Below, piece after piece: positions 31,937-40,944 of a stretch of DNA of 64,000 nt. The notes under the pieces are model-generated. The model saw only the letters and a list, made by a program, of their open reading frames with translations. It was not told the DNA's origin and did not search any database. The DNA is taken from contig NC_066286.1 in the NCBI RefSeq assembly GCF_905404315.1, positions 8,625,501 to 8,689,500 on the forward strand. Reading direction: 5' to 3'. The stretch is from Leptidea sinapis. Taxonomy: Eukaryota; Arthropoda; Insecta; Lepidoptera; Pieridae. The stretch's first letter is position 1; each line of letters begins with the position of its first letter. A program made the position numbers and the translations under genes.

Positions 31937-31975
31937 GACACAATAGTGAAAATTTAGAAATGGGTAGTGGTGGTT
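31937..31975 (+). repeat. Direct repeat flanking the A-B-C copy (right)
   Basis: Partner of 28963-29005: GACACAATAG, then AATTTAGAAATGGGTAGTGG and TGGTT. It is not found beside the other A-B-C copy (near 10005 or 24318). Confidence 0.85.
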
Positions 31976-32479
31976 TTTGTCTTTCAATAAGTGATTTGAA
32001 TATTGCATTGCTACGTCGTAGTACTATTGTTACTTGCTACGAAGAACGACCACGTCATAATATTTGCATTACATTAGATTATTTTTTTCTAAGACAAATA
32101 TTAAATTACATATTATATTAATGCATATGCTAGCCTATACATTAACAAAAAACGCATGTGCTTTAGACCGCACGACGGGAAAGTAAAACAGAGTATTTAT
32201 TTATAAAAATGTTCTAGAACAAAATGAAATTATGCAATAATATTTGAGAAAATGAGTATATTGAATAAGGAATTATATTCTTTGAAGATTTTTTAAGAAA
32301 AAGAAAGATGAAAGAAATAGAATAAAGTAGCAAGTGTGATTTGTGTTAATTATTGTTCTCTAGCATTTAAGCATTAAAATTAAATTGTAGTTACCGAGTT
32401 GTTTTGCAGTTACTGATTTCTTCGAATATTCAAATTACTAGGTAGAATAACAAGAGCTTGAATTGTATATGAAAGTAAA
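31976..32479. other. Unassigned AT-rich DNA
   Basis: A 62-codon frame starting at 31933 runs through the direct repeat and shows no domain; it is not called. Confidence 0.4.
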
Positions 32480-32603
32480 GGATTTTAAATAAGACACTTT
32501 TTAAAGGATTAAAACGCGTATTATTGTAACTGTATTTTTACATTAGATTTTGTGTGAAATATCTAGATCTTGTTTTCTGGAGGACTGCAGATGAAAACAT
32601 TAA
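32480..32603 (-). repeat. HHR-2 family copy (decayed)
   Basis: On the - strand the order CATCTGCAGTCC, GAAAAC, GATCT, then AAAATCTAATG, ACAGTTACAAT and CGCGTTTTAATCCTTTAAAA matches 48155-48305 and 53165-53325. The GAAACGTC part of the motif is missing. A second partial tail on the + strand (32609-32636) forms a 28-bp, one-mismatch inverted repeat with 32495-32522. Confidence 0.65.
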
Positions 32604-32636
32604 TCAACAATACGTGTTTTAATCCTTTAAAAAGTG

Positions 32637-32950
32637 TTTTTTTTTTATGAAAATAAGGGACAAGACGAGCAGGACGTTCAGCTGATGGTAATTGATACAC
32701 CATGCCAATTACAATGAAGTGCCGCTTAGGATTCTTGAAACCCCCAAAAATTCTGAGCGGCACTACAACTGCGCCTGTCACCTTGAGTCAAGATATTAAG
32801 TCTCATTTGACCAGTAATTTCACTAGCTACGGCGCCGTTCAGACTGAAACACAGTAATGCTTACACATGACTGCTTCACGGCAGAAATAGGCGCCGTTGT
32901 GGTACCCATAATCTAGCCGGCATCCTGTGCAAAGGAGCCTCTCACTGGTA
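32637..32950 (-). repeat. SINE-A copy 2, full length
   Basis: Starts with a T run at 32637-32646 (A tail on the - strand), then ATGAAAATAAGGGACAAGAC, the internal GTGCCGC/GCGGCAC hairpin region at about 32720-32763, and the head ending at CTCTCACTGGTAA (32938-32950). One of the most complete copies. Confidence 0.85.
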
Positions 32951-33654
32951 AATAATTAAGTAATTTATATATGTAACCCTCACTTGAAAGAAAATACTAT
33001 GAGTAAAAGTATTGATAGGAAAGATATCAATAATTGATAACTGTTTTAAATAGAAAAATAACGCATGAAGCAGCCTCGGGTGAATGTAGAAAATTAAAAA
33101 TTAACAATTATTTGAAATATTGATGATAAAATTATATAGTTTAACTCTACCTCGTCTTTGAATATACGGAATTTCACATTAGTCCTCAATGTGTCCAAGC
33201 ACAAACAAATATATCAATTTATTTAATCCAACTTCTACATTCTGACATTGATGTACTATTAGCGCTCACCAATAAAACACTCTAATCCCGAGATCGTGAG
33301 AATTTATCGAACAAATGTAGACAAAATAGAAAAAAGTTGTACATTTTGATAATTTATGATATGCTTGTTTGAACTCCGAAAACTTTAACTGGAAGATGAA
33401 CCTAAAGTTAAAGACACAGGTGAATGGTTAAATAAAGATTTTTTTCTCTAGGGAACATCAAAGTATTTTTATTATAGTGTTGCCATATTGGTATAACAAA
33501 CTAGCTTTAAATTAGCCTAATAAATAATTTTACTTAAAACTGCTTTTTTGCGCCGCATCTATTATTTGTTATGGCAAAGTATAGCGCAGATAGTCCCTGT
33601 AGAAATAGAGCGATACCTATAGGCAATAGACGCATTAGTATCTGACTGGCTGTT
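32951..33654. other. Unassigned AT-rich DNA
   Basis: No recognised feature. Confidence 0.4.
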
Positions 33655-34020
33655 CTAATGCCAATTGACTCTCGTCAGTTAATAAATCAACTGTCACCAA
33701 CCGGCATAGTCGCACGCATATTCATTAATTTATCAGTGAGCACCGATATGCTTTTATCGCATCAACGTACTCGGTGTAAACATAATATTCAACAAACGCC
33801 GAGCGGACACAATTTACCATCTACGCCAGGGAGTTCCTAGAGGATTATTGGGGGCCCCCAGCAGTCCCTCTCTCCTCGGAACCTCATATCTGTCTATTGT
33901 TTCGCCATAACTAAATTTTAATTTTGGATATTATATTTTTTCCTACGCACGCCCATGCGGTGTGTTTTACAATTGCTCGGAAAACAAACTTGCTCCTACT
34001 AGCTGCTACTTTCGGTGAGG
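33655..34020 (+). pseudogene. Possible LINE reverse-transcriptase remnant
   Basis: Different frames give fragments reminiscent of non-LTR reverse transcriptase: RQLINQLSPTGI, then near 33825 a GVPRGLLG word resembling motif B (GVPQGS). No frame is long and no aspartate box is seen. Low certainty. Confidence 0.3.
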
Positions 34021-34086
34021 ACATATTCGTTTTAATCAGTAGGTGTAGTACTTATAAGTTTAGGAGCCCCTGTGCTAGCTCGGGTT

Positions 34087-34124
34087 GACATTCGTAGCTT
34101 ATCTAAGCTAAGCTACGAATGTCA
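34087..34124. repeat. 16-bp perfect inverted repeat
   Basis: TGACATTCGTAGCTTA (34087-34102) and its reverse complement (34109-34124) with a 6-nt spacer, at the 3' side of the RTE fragment below. It could be a short templated inversion at an insertion junction. Confidence 0.8.
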
Positions 34125-34125
34125 T

Positions 34126-34505
34126 CCTTGATCTACCCAATACTGAGTAAAGGTCTCTTCCATTTTCGACCATTTTTTTCGGTCCTGAGTTTACCGCATC
34201 AAGTCCTTCCCAGCTTCCCGCACAAAAGCGTCCGTCCATCTTGCTAGCTGTCTCCCAACATTCCTGAACGCCTTTCGTGGTCTCCACTCTAACAACTTTT
34301 TGCCCCATCTTCCGTCGGACCTACGACAAATATGGCCCGCCCACATCCACTTCCTAGAGGCTATGGTTTTTGCTGTGTCAGTTAGTCCCGTTCTCTTGCG
34401 GATTTCGGTGTTCCGAACGTGATCGCGTAGAGATATCACCAACATAGCTCTTTCCATAGCCCTTTGGGAGGCTTGTAGTCGGTGGACGACTGCCGAGTCA
34501 GCGTC
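34126..34505 (-). pseudogene. RTE-like LINE, C-terminal fragment
   Basis: The - strand frame from 34505 contains AVVHRLQASQRAMERAMLVISLRD (spaced; key word ERAMLVISLRD), IRKRTGLTDTA, KWMWAGHICRR, KLLEWRPR and RWTDAFVREAG, then a TGA where relatives have other residues, and the end word TQYWVDQG. This is the usual C-terminus of insect RTE-type reverse-transcriptase proteins. 5'-truncated, with no catalytic motif. Confidence 0.75.
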
Positions 34506-34621
34506 CTATATTTAGACTATAAAAATCTTTTTGCTGCTTAATCGCAAGGTAATAGTTGGATGTAACCTTATAAACCTTGTCAAAGTCAACTCTTTTTTGA
34601 ATAAACACGTCATATTAATGT

Positions 34622-34935
34622 TATATGATATGCTCGGAGTTTCTCTGCGTGATCGAATTAGAAATAAGGAGATCCGTAAGAGAACCAAAGTCACTGGCAT
34701 AGCCCAGATGGTTGTGAAACTGAAGTGGCAGTGGGCAGGGCATATAGCTCGACGGACAGATTTCGACCACGTACCGGAAGACGTAGTATTTGTAGGCCCC
34801 CCACAAGATGGACCGACAATCTGGTCAAGATTGCCGGAATAGATTAGATGAGGGCAGCGGAGGATCTCTCTCTTTGGTGGAGGCCTTTGTCCAGCAGTGG
34901 ACGTCTTCCAGCTGTAATGATGATGATAATTTTGA
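34622..34935 (+). pseudogene. RTE-like LINE, C-terminal fragment (opposite orientation)
   Basis: Reads MLGVSLRDRIRNKEIRKRT, KLKWQWAGHIARRTD, then a frame change and, in another frame, RWRPSTK-like and EAFVQQWTSSS, ending in a TGATGATGAT-type tail at 34917-34927. It is a relative of the 34126-34505 copy but not a mirror image, so two separate insertions lie head to head about 115 bp apart. Confidence 0.75.
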
Positions 34936-35427
34936 TATTTCGTCTCCATTCGTCTGCAATATTGATTTTATATTAGTATTACCTTATATTAGTTTACAAA
35001 TTTTCTCTACCTGGCGTAGGAGTTATTAAATTGAAACTATAAATCCAGGAACCTACCGAACGTAACTTTATACTGTATCATGAAGGTTGCATATTAAACA
35101 ACCCTCATTAAGTTAATTATTTACATTGTAACGGTAGCTATTATCAATCTTGCCGATAATTTGACCCTTATGGTCAGACATGTATCAGCTTTCATTATGG
35201 CTATCTAACTACGTTATTTAATATATTATCGGCCTTACAAATAAACTTTTTGATTGAGAATAAACCCAAGAATATGCAAAATGTTTATAAATAGACATTA
35301 TGCTTAAGATTATTCACATTTCCTGCGTCTATTTGCAAGGCTGCTTGACATTCGAAAAACTTCAGAATTAACATTGTATTGACAGTGTTGTCAGCGATAT
35401 AGGTCGGGTTTCATTTAATACCAAGTT
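34936..35427. other. Unassigned AT-rich DNA
   Basis: No recognised feature. Confidence 0.4.
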
Positions 35428-35655
35428 TAGATTATGGACATCTGCCGAGAAGCAGTAATGTGTAAGCATTACTGTGTTTCGGTCTGAAGGGCGCCGTTAC
35501 TAGTGAAATTAGTGTGCAATGATACTTAACAACTAATGTCTCAAGGAGACGAGCGCAGTTGCGCAGCCACTCAGAATTTATGGTTTTTACATTGATGCGT
35601 ATCAATTACCAACAGCTGAACGTCCTGCTCGTCTCGTCACTTATTGTCATAAAAG
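35428..35655 (+). repeat. SINE-A copy 3, 5'-truncated and decayed
   Basis: Has GCAGTAATGTGTAAGCATTA, GTTTCGGTCTGAAGGGCGCC, TGTCTCAAGGAGACGAGCGC and the 3' end CTGAACGTCCTGCTCGTCTC leading to TTATTGTCATAAAA. The internal hairpin is damaged by a deletion near 35595. Confidence 0.8.
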
Positions 35656-36270
35656 TTTATTTGTATGCCATATAATTTTAATTAGTATGTGTAGATGTTA
35701 CTGGAAATTATAGAGCGGTTAGCATGTTTCAGATTTAAATGTTTAACTCGATCGCCACATCATCAAAGCTTTTGTGAGCTTGACTACTAGCTGATAGGCG
35801 CTCACCGATACACTACCGGCAGGCTCGAACTCGCTGAACGGCGGGCGCAAACCAACCATGGACCTTGCCGCAGTCTGCAAATCGCTCGCGACACTACGCG
35901 AGCTTGATCGCGCTGCAGCAGGATACCACCAGAGATGACACCATGGACCAATCGGTCCCACCCAGAGCCCCACCTGTAGTTGCAGGCGGCGATTATATCA
36001 CTGAAAGGGGCCACCGCCCCGAACAGTTACACCCAGGCCCGTGAAGACCTACGCGGAAGACCCAGGTGCAGCTGAAGGACCTACAAACAAGTGATCATCC
36101 ATTATAATTTATTCATATCATAACACTATTTTTATATGAATTTTAGCACGCATCTCTAGATAATTTCAAAACCGGATATATACTAGTCGTACTTGCCTAC
36201 CGAGGGTTCCGTACATATCATTACGTACCAATGTATACTTATAAAAAAAGAATACATCATAAAAAATAAT
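35656..36270. other. Unassigned DNA with a GC-rich island (35740-36085)
   Basis: A segment of about 350 bp is far richer in G and C, with many CG dinucleotides (for example GAACGGCGGGCGCAAACC). On the + strand one frame reads MDLAAVCKSLATLRELDRAA before a stop; frames of 70-76 codons exist on the - strand. I recognise no domain. It may be the coding remnant of an unrecognised element or a host exon. Confidence 0.35.
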
Positions 36271-36357
36271 CCTAATCTAGCCGGCATCCTGTCCATAGGA
36301 GCCTCCCACTGGTAAATGCCGTAGTCGCCACTTACGACACCCTTGGGCCTAGGACTA
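36271..36357 (-). repeat. SINE-A head fragment (copy 4)
   Basis: Only the 5' head survives: AATCTAGCCGGCATCCTGTC and GAGCCTCCCACTGGTAAATG, continuing into CTTACGACACCCTTGGGCC. The latter word is also at the head of the 62524 copy, showing that the full-length element extends further 5' than most copies do. Confidence 0.7.
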
Positions 36358-36359
36358 CC

Positions 36360-36880
36360 CTGAAGTCAAAATCAAAGTCAAACTCAAATAAGCTTTATTC
36401 AAATAGGTTAAAACTAAGCGTATTTGAATCGTACCTACAAATCTTTCTTTAAATTACTGAATTTACAATATGTTCGGAAAAAGTTGATATCATTAGAAGA
36501 ACATAAAAGAAACTCAACGGCCATTATTTTCAATCAAATAGAGTATTTTACAATGGATGATTACATGTGCTGGATCAAATATCTGAATCGTAAATAAATA
36601 ACATGAATTATTTCATGAGAACTAATAAAGAATTAAATGTATAAATATAAATTATCGTATATTGGACACATCAACCTTTACAGCTTCAATTCATTGTTTA
36701 TGTAAGGATGCTTCGTGAACATGATGGTCGTGATTACTGTCATAATTAGTAATTACATCCAACAAATACAATAATTGATTAACTATAATAGGACGACCTG
36801 GCACCACAAGCAGCACCCGTTCACGATTTGACGCATGGACTAGCCATTGTTCCCTATTCTTTTTATGCCCCGAGGACGCA
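36360..36880 (-). repeat. CR1-like 3' UTR with hexamer tail
   Basis: Reverse-orientation counterpart of 27612-28185. The tail at 36363-36392 reads AAAGTC/AAACTC units, then the AATAAGCTTTATTCAAATAG region and, at 36760-36830, CACCACAAGCAGCACCCGTT. Non-coding. Confidence 0.6.
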
Positions 36881-37587
36881 CAAGCCAAAATACTTAAAAC
36901 GTGTGAAGTAGTATAGTTCACATAAGATAAATAAAATATTCATCAGTGATTTTATCGAATTATATGATGTCTTCATAAAGAAAACACAAATATGCAGCCA
37001 TTACGTTTATTTCCGCCATTTTGTTATGTCATTACCAACCGCCCAATCACGGTATTGTCCCATTTATTGTATGCATGAGTTATGAATACGAATTAATAAA
37101 TACCTATGTAGCTATTAAATTGAATACATTTACTTTTCAGTGTATTTATCATGCTGATAGTTTTCACACTGAAATCTGTTTGTAAATCAATAAGGTAAGC
37201 AGAGTTACTGCATGAGTAATGCAGTTTGTTGTAATAGAAATACAACGTAGAATTGCGTCACTGAAAGACTGAATCCAAAGTATAATAATCTTATCAACAT
37301 AATAACATAAAAACAAACAAAAATAATAAGAAAACATTATTAAAAGTGAGGCTGCAAAGATAACATTAACCATTGGCGTTAAATTATGGAGGCCTATGCT
37401 AATTAAACTGTTTTTTAAATTGCCAAACCAATGCATTCATGGAATTCATGCGTTCATAGAAACAAATTATAAGAAAATTAATGTTAGATTAGACGGATTG
37501 GATTCGTGATTCCACTTTATTTTTAATAATTAATTTATTTCTAACTATAAATATCCATAAGTAGAAATTGGGCTAATACAGACAGTT
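36881..37587. other. Unassigned AT-rich DNA
   Basis: The 90-codon - strand frame at 37164-37436 is hydrophobic and low-complexity with no recognised family. It is not called. Confidence 0.4.
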
Positions 37588-37840
37588 CGCACTAAGGCAG
37601 AGAGCATGCTCAGACTTTACTTACGTAATACTTAGCTAAGCATAATACAACGCGAACTTGACTTATGCATGAGGCTGTCTTAGCTTAAGCTAAGCATAAT
37701 TTCACTTGTCAAATGACTATAAAAACGAAATCAAAGATTATGTTAAGCTGAGACTCAGATAAATTTTACATAAATAAAGTCTGAGCGAAATCTTAGTTCG
37801 CTCTACAGATCTCAGCCTTCTTATAAGAGAACTCCACTGA
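37588..37840. repeat. Probable foldback (MITE-like) element
   Basis: The left part has GCTCAGACTTTACTTA and CTTAGCTAAGCATAATA. The right part has TAAATAAAGTCTGAGC, the reverse complement with one mismatch, and AGCTTAAGCTAAGCATAAT. A further copy of the right arm lies at 38093-38160. No transposase is present. Confidence 0.5.
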
Positions 37841-37845
37841 GCCAA

Positions 37846-38080
37846 CCGTTACAGTAACGTTCATAAATCTTGATATGTCTTGTTCAACTCTCGGGTTGTG
37901 GCTGCAACTACAAGATCTACCTTACAGTTGAAAACCTGCTCAACCCCAATATTTGCATATTAGGAAATTGACTTGAGATGTCGCTCTTTAAAATCTATAA
38001 TTGATATCAAAAACTAGTGTGATATATTTATTTTATACAATTTAGCAACGAAATTTTTATTATTTTAGTACTTTTAAGTT
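37846..38080 (-). repeat. SINE-B body copy
   Basis: The - strand carries the GGTTGGCTCAGTGGAG A-box-like region at the low end and then, on the + strand, the body series TCTTGTTCAACTCTCGGGTT, CTACAAGATCTACCTTACAG, AATTGACTTGAGATGTCGCT and AATTGATATCAAAA. It is nearly parallel to 38425-38690. The B-box part is absent. Confidence 0.6.
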
Positions 38081-38330
38081 AAGTTTACGTCAGTAAAGTC
38101 TGAGCAATTTCTAAGTAGGCTCTATAAATCTTAGCCTTAATATAAGAGAACGGGTTGAAATGAACTTATGAAGAGACGACAATGAAGCATAATTTTCTCT
38201 TCATAACTTAATTTTTATTTATAGGCGGAAGCAAACCAAAGATTTTTTTAAAACAAACTGCATGAAGCTTGTCTAATTGAATGTGAATAGGTTTTTTTGT
38301 TTAGTGTGACATGTAAAAAAATTGATTATC
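38081..38330. other. Foldback-arm fragment and unassigned DNA
   Basis: 38093-38160 repeats the AGTAAAGTCTGAGC arm of the 37588-37840 element. The rest is unassigned. Confidence 0.4.
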
Positions 38331-38690
38331 AAATTTGAAAATAAAATATATAAACGATGCGGAACTCGAACCCACGACATCCAGGGCTCTTTCAACTGAG
38401 CCAACTATTCGAGTCACATATCGTTGTTAAATCTATTATGTCTTGTTGAACTCTCAGGTTCTGGCTTCATCTACAGGATCTACTTTACAGTTGATAACCT
38501 GCTCGAGCCCAATAATTGCATTTTAGGAAATTAACTTGAGATGTCGCTCTTTCAAATCTAAACATTTTGTTATTTTTTTAAAATAACACATTGTTTAAAT
38601 AAAATTGATATCAAAAGCAAGTGTTATTCTTTCAGCATCGAAATATTTATTATATCAGTACTTTTAAGTACGTAACCAGGTAAATATGAA
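38331..38690 (-). repeat. SINE-B copy with both pol III boxes
   Basis: On the - strand: A box TAGTTGGCTCAGTTGAA (about 38406-38390), B box GGGTTCGAGTTCC (about 38376-38364), and the tail ATTTTATTTTCAAATTTG at 38348-38331. The body extends on the high side through GATAACCTGCTCGAGCCC and TTGAGATGTCGCTCTTTC to about 38690. The second of two copies in tandem. Confidence 0.7.
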
Positions 38691-38999
38691 TCGTACTATA
38701 CATTGAGATTGAGTCGTAAATCGGCACAATATTTAATTGTATTGTATTGCATTGTATTTCCGATACAATTCCAGTTTAAATTGAAATGTAAAATTTCGCA
38801 CTATTTGTTCATACATTAACATAAACATTACGAATTTCATTTGCGTCTGCAATATGTTTTACATTAAATATTTCAGTTTGATTACAAATGGTAATATCAT
38901 GTAGATACAGAACCTTTAATTCAGGTTAATGTATCTTTTTTTTTCTATTTCATCATTAAAGGTCATGTGAAAATCTTACTTTTCATATTGATTGAATAG
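38691..38999. other. Unassigned AT-rich DNA
   Basis: No recognised feature. Confidence 0.4.
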
Positions 39000-39255
39000 C
39001 CAGTGGAAGGCTCCATTTCTTACTTGAAGCAGTAATGTCTAAACATTATTGTGTTTCGGTCTGAAGAGCGCCGAAGCTAGTGACATTACTGTGCAAATGA
39101 GACTTAACATATTATGTCTCAAAGTGACAAGCGCAATTGTAGTGCCGCTCAGAATTTATGTGTTTTTTAAGAATCCTGGGCAGGGCGTATCAATTACCAT
39201 CAGCTGAACGTCCTGCTCGTCTAGTCCCTTATTTTCATGAAAAATAAAATAGTAG
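39000..39255 (+). repeat. SINE-A copy 5
   Basis: Head CCAGTGGAAGGCTCC, GTTTCGGTCTGAAGAGCGCC, TGTCTCAAAGTGACAAGCGC, and a hairpin region shortened by a deletion near 39178 that joins AATCCTGGG to GCAGGGCGTATCAATTACC. 3' end CTGAACGTCCTGCTCGTCTA then TTATTTTCATGAAAAATAAA. Confidence 0.8.
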
Positions 39256-39264
39256 GACAGATAT

Positions 39265-39530
39265 GAGCTTGATCGTATCGTCCTATGAAGACCCACAAGA
39301 AAGCCCATTCCACAGCTTGTTTGTACCTGGAAGAAAGTTCCTTGAATACCACACTGTGAGGGAATACCAGAAATCGAGATGTTGGGGATGATACCCTAAT
39401 TTGTGGCGTGTCGTGTGAAGGCGCGGCAGGAATAGGTCAAACAGCCCTTTACAAGACTCTCCGTAATAAACGCTTTAGAAGACACACAACGAAGCGTCGT
39501 CTCTACGGAACATCAAGTGATCTACTAATA
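39265..39530 (-). pseudogene. jockey-A LINE, decayed 3' fragment
   Basis: The - strand retains parts of the reverse-transcriptase C-terminus: TRHKLGYHP, a decayed LDVWRSS, RNFLPGTNKLW and, at the 5' side, the SLCVFY region with a frame disruption. The usual 3' UTR and A tail are missing; the fragment meets the SINE-A copy end at 39255-39265. No catalytic motif. Confidence 0.65.
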
Positions 39531-39599
39531 TTAATATAATAATCATAAACTTAATTTATTGAATTAGGCGTTACTTTGCGGAAATCCATAATTATACAA

Positions 39600-39835
39600 A
39601 TGATTAAAGTTTTCTTTAGTGTTAATTCCGCCAATATTTGTTTTTAAAACAATTCGACACGTGTTTCGCCTCTACACGAGGCATCCTCAGGACGTGTTGT
39701 CTAGCCAAAATCTCGTCTCAAATGGAAATGAAAATGGAGTCTCGTGCCAGCCTCGTGTATAGGCGAAACACGTGTTAAATTGTTTTAAAAACAAATATTG
39801 GCGGAATTAACACTAAAGAAAACTTAAATCATTTT
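39600..39835. repeat. Inverted pair of HHR-1 units
   Basis: 39600-39682 (- strand sense) and 39750-39835 (+ strand sense) are inverted repeats of about 85 bp, each with the CACGTG word, the AATTGTTTTAAAAACAAATA word and GGCGGAATTAACAC. The left arm is continuous with an intact hammerhead-like motif (39648-39698). In the right arm the CTGAGGA core is lost and GTC is GTT. Confidence 0.8.
39648..39698 (-). ncRNA. Candidate minimal hammerhead ribozyme (HHR-1, copy c; intact)
   Basis: On the - strand: core CTGAGGA (39690-39684), one extra T, perfect 5-bp stem II GCCTC/GAGGC with loop GTGTA, GAAA, then ACACGTGT and the cleavage-type triplet GTC ending at 39656. Stem I: TC pairs with GA directly at the junction and AACA with TGTT beyond a 2x2 internal loop. 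All classical core positions are kept apart from one extra base between the core and stem II. Stem III is only two pairs in cis, but ACACGTGT is self-complementary, so a dimer could form eight pairs. Confidence 0.5.
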
Positions 39836-39837
39836 CA

Positions 39838-39870
39838 GCATAACTTTATGATTATATCATAAAGTTATGC
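39838..39870. repeat. 14-bp perfect hairpin
   Basis: GCATAACTTTATGA and its reverse complement separated by TTATA, directly after the HHR-1 inverted pair. Function unknown. Confidence 0.85.
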
Positions 39871-40266
39871 TTATTATATATTGGAGCCCAGAAGTTATGT
39901 GGGTATATAAAATTAAATGAAAATGAATTCATATTGTAAGTAAAGACATATTCACACAAAAAAGTTAATGAGAATAAAATATATGCTTAATCTAATACTT
40001 AACTTACTTAATACAGAAGGAACAAAAGCAAAACTTAATGTGGCAGTGGTCTTCCAAAACTGGAGTCCACTCAGTTATAGTTGTGTCCATACATTATGAG
40101 CACAACACTGATTTTCAGTGACCCCATCGTGTGAAGTATAAATATAAGATTTTATATTATAAAAAAATATTATTTTATCATTTAGCTGATGGTAAATACA
40201 TCAGGATTCTTAAAAAAACACTATTATGAATGGCATTGCGATTGCAATTATCACTATGAGACTTGG
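39871..40266. other. Unassigned AT-rich DNA
   Basis: No recognised feature. Confidence 0.4.
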
Positions 40267-40600
40267 GGCCGACTTTTCAATCCCCAGATAGATCAACAGA
40301 TAATTATCGAGAGAATAAAATTAACTTACTTTTTTGCTTTATCTTACGATTAAAAGTTTTGAATTTTTCAATAACTTTTTATCCAAAGAATACTTGTCTG
40401 TGGTATTTTCGAAGCAACTTCACACTTAATAAGTGTAAGCCTTTTACGCTTACTTACATTTTAATAACCTATTGACAAATAGAATTGGACTATAACTATA
40501 ATTGGACATAACTATGGATAGATAAAATCTTGTCATTAAACGGTGACATCAATGTATCCGTAAGTTAAGCTAAGGATAGATAGGTTATTGAAAACGGCCG
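40267..40600. mobile_element. MITE-1 copy
   Basis: The right end TAGGTTATTGAAAACGGCCG, preceded by AAGGATAGA and ACTATGGATAGATAA, matches the right side of the MITE at 53709-54202. The left end near 40267 (GGCCGACTTTTCAAT) is a decayed partner. It contains a 70-codon frame without a recognised domain. No transposase. Confidence 0.5.
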
Positions 40601-40944
40601 TTAATGCATTAGACAGAGTAAGAATGTTTGTTTGACATTAGATATTTATCCCAGCGATTACTATCAACAAACCTCGAATTCACTCGAATTTTCCGTTCGA
40701 AATTTTCAAAATTCAAGGTATTCATTTAAGCCCTCGTTGTCTCATTAGCTCAGTATTTTTTGCCTATGACGCTCTTTAAATTGAAGCAAATCTATACACT
40801 ATAGCTTAAACGTACAAAAAAGTACATATTTATTAACCATCTACCCGGCATCATGTAAAAAATCCACTGGCGCAATGAAGCCTCTTTCTATTAGTTCAAG
40901 ATCAAAACAAAGTTGCAACAAAAGAAAAGTTCTCAATTTTTTTT
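40601..40944. other. Unassigned AT-rich DNA
   Basis: No recognised feature. Confidence 0.4.

Noticed and set aside
32495..32636. A 142-bp MITE with 28-bp terminal inverted repeats
   Set aside because: Both arms match the tail of the HHR-2 family, and the left part contains that family's motif region in order, so this is two HHR-2 pieces in inverted orientation rather than an independent MITE.
37164..37436. 90-codon hydrophobic - strand frame as a membrane protein gene
   Set aside because: Low-complexity AT-rich sequence readily gives Ile/Leu/Tyr-rich frames; no start context, family or neighbour supports it.
37588..38690. A CRISPR-like or satellite array
   Set aside because: The repeated parts are two dispersed SINE-B bodies and a foldback arm with unequal spacing, not regular repeats with unique spacers.
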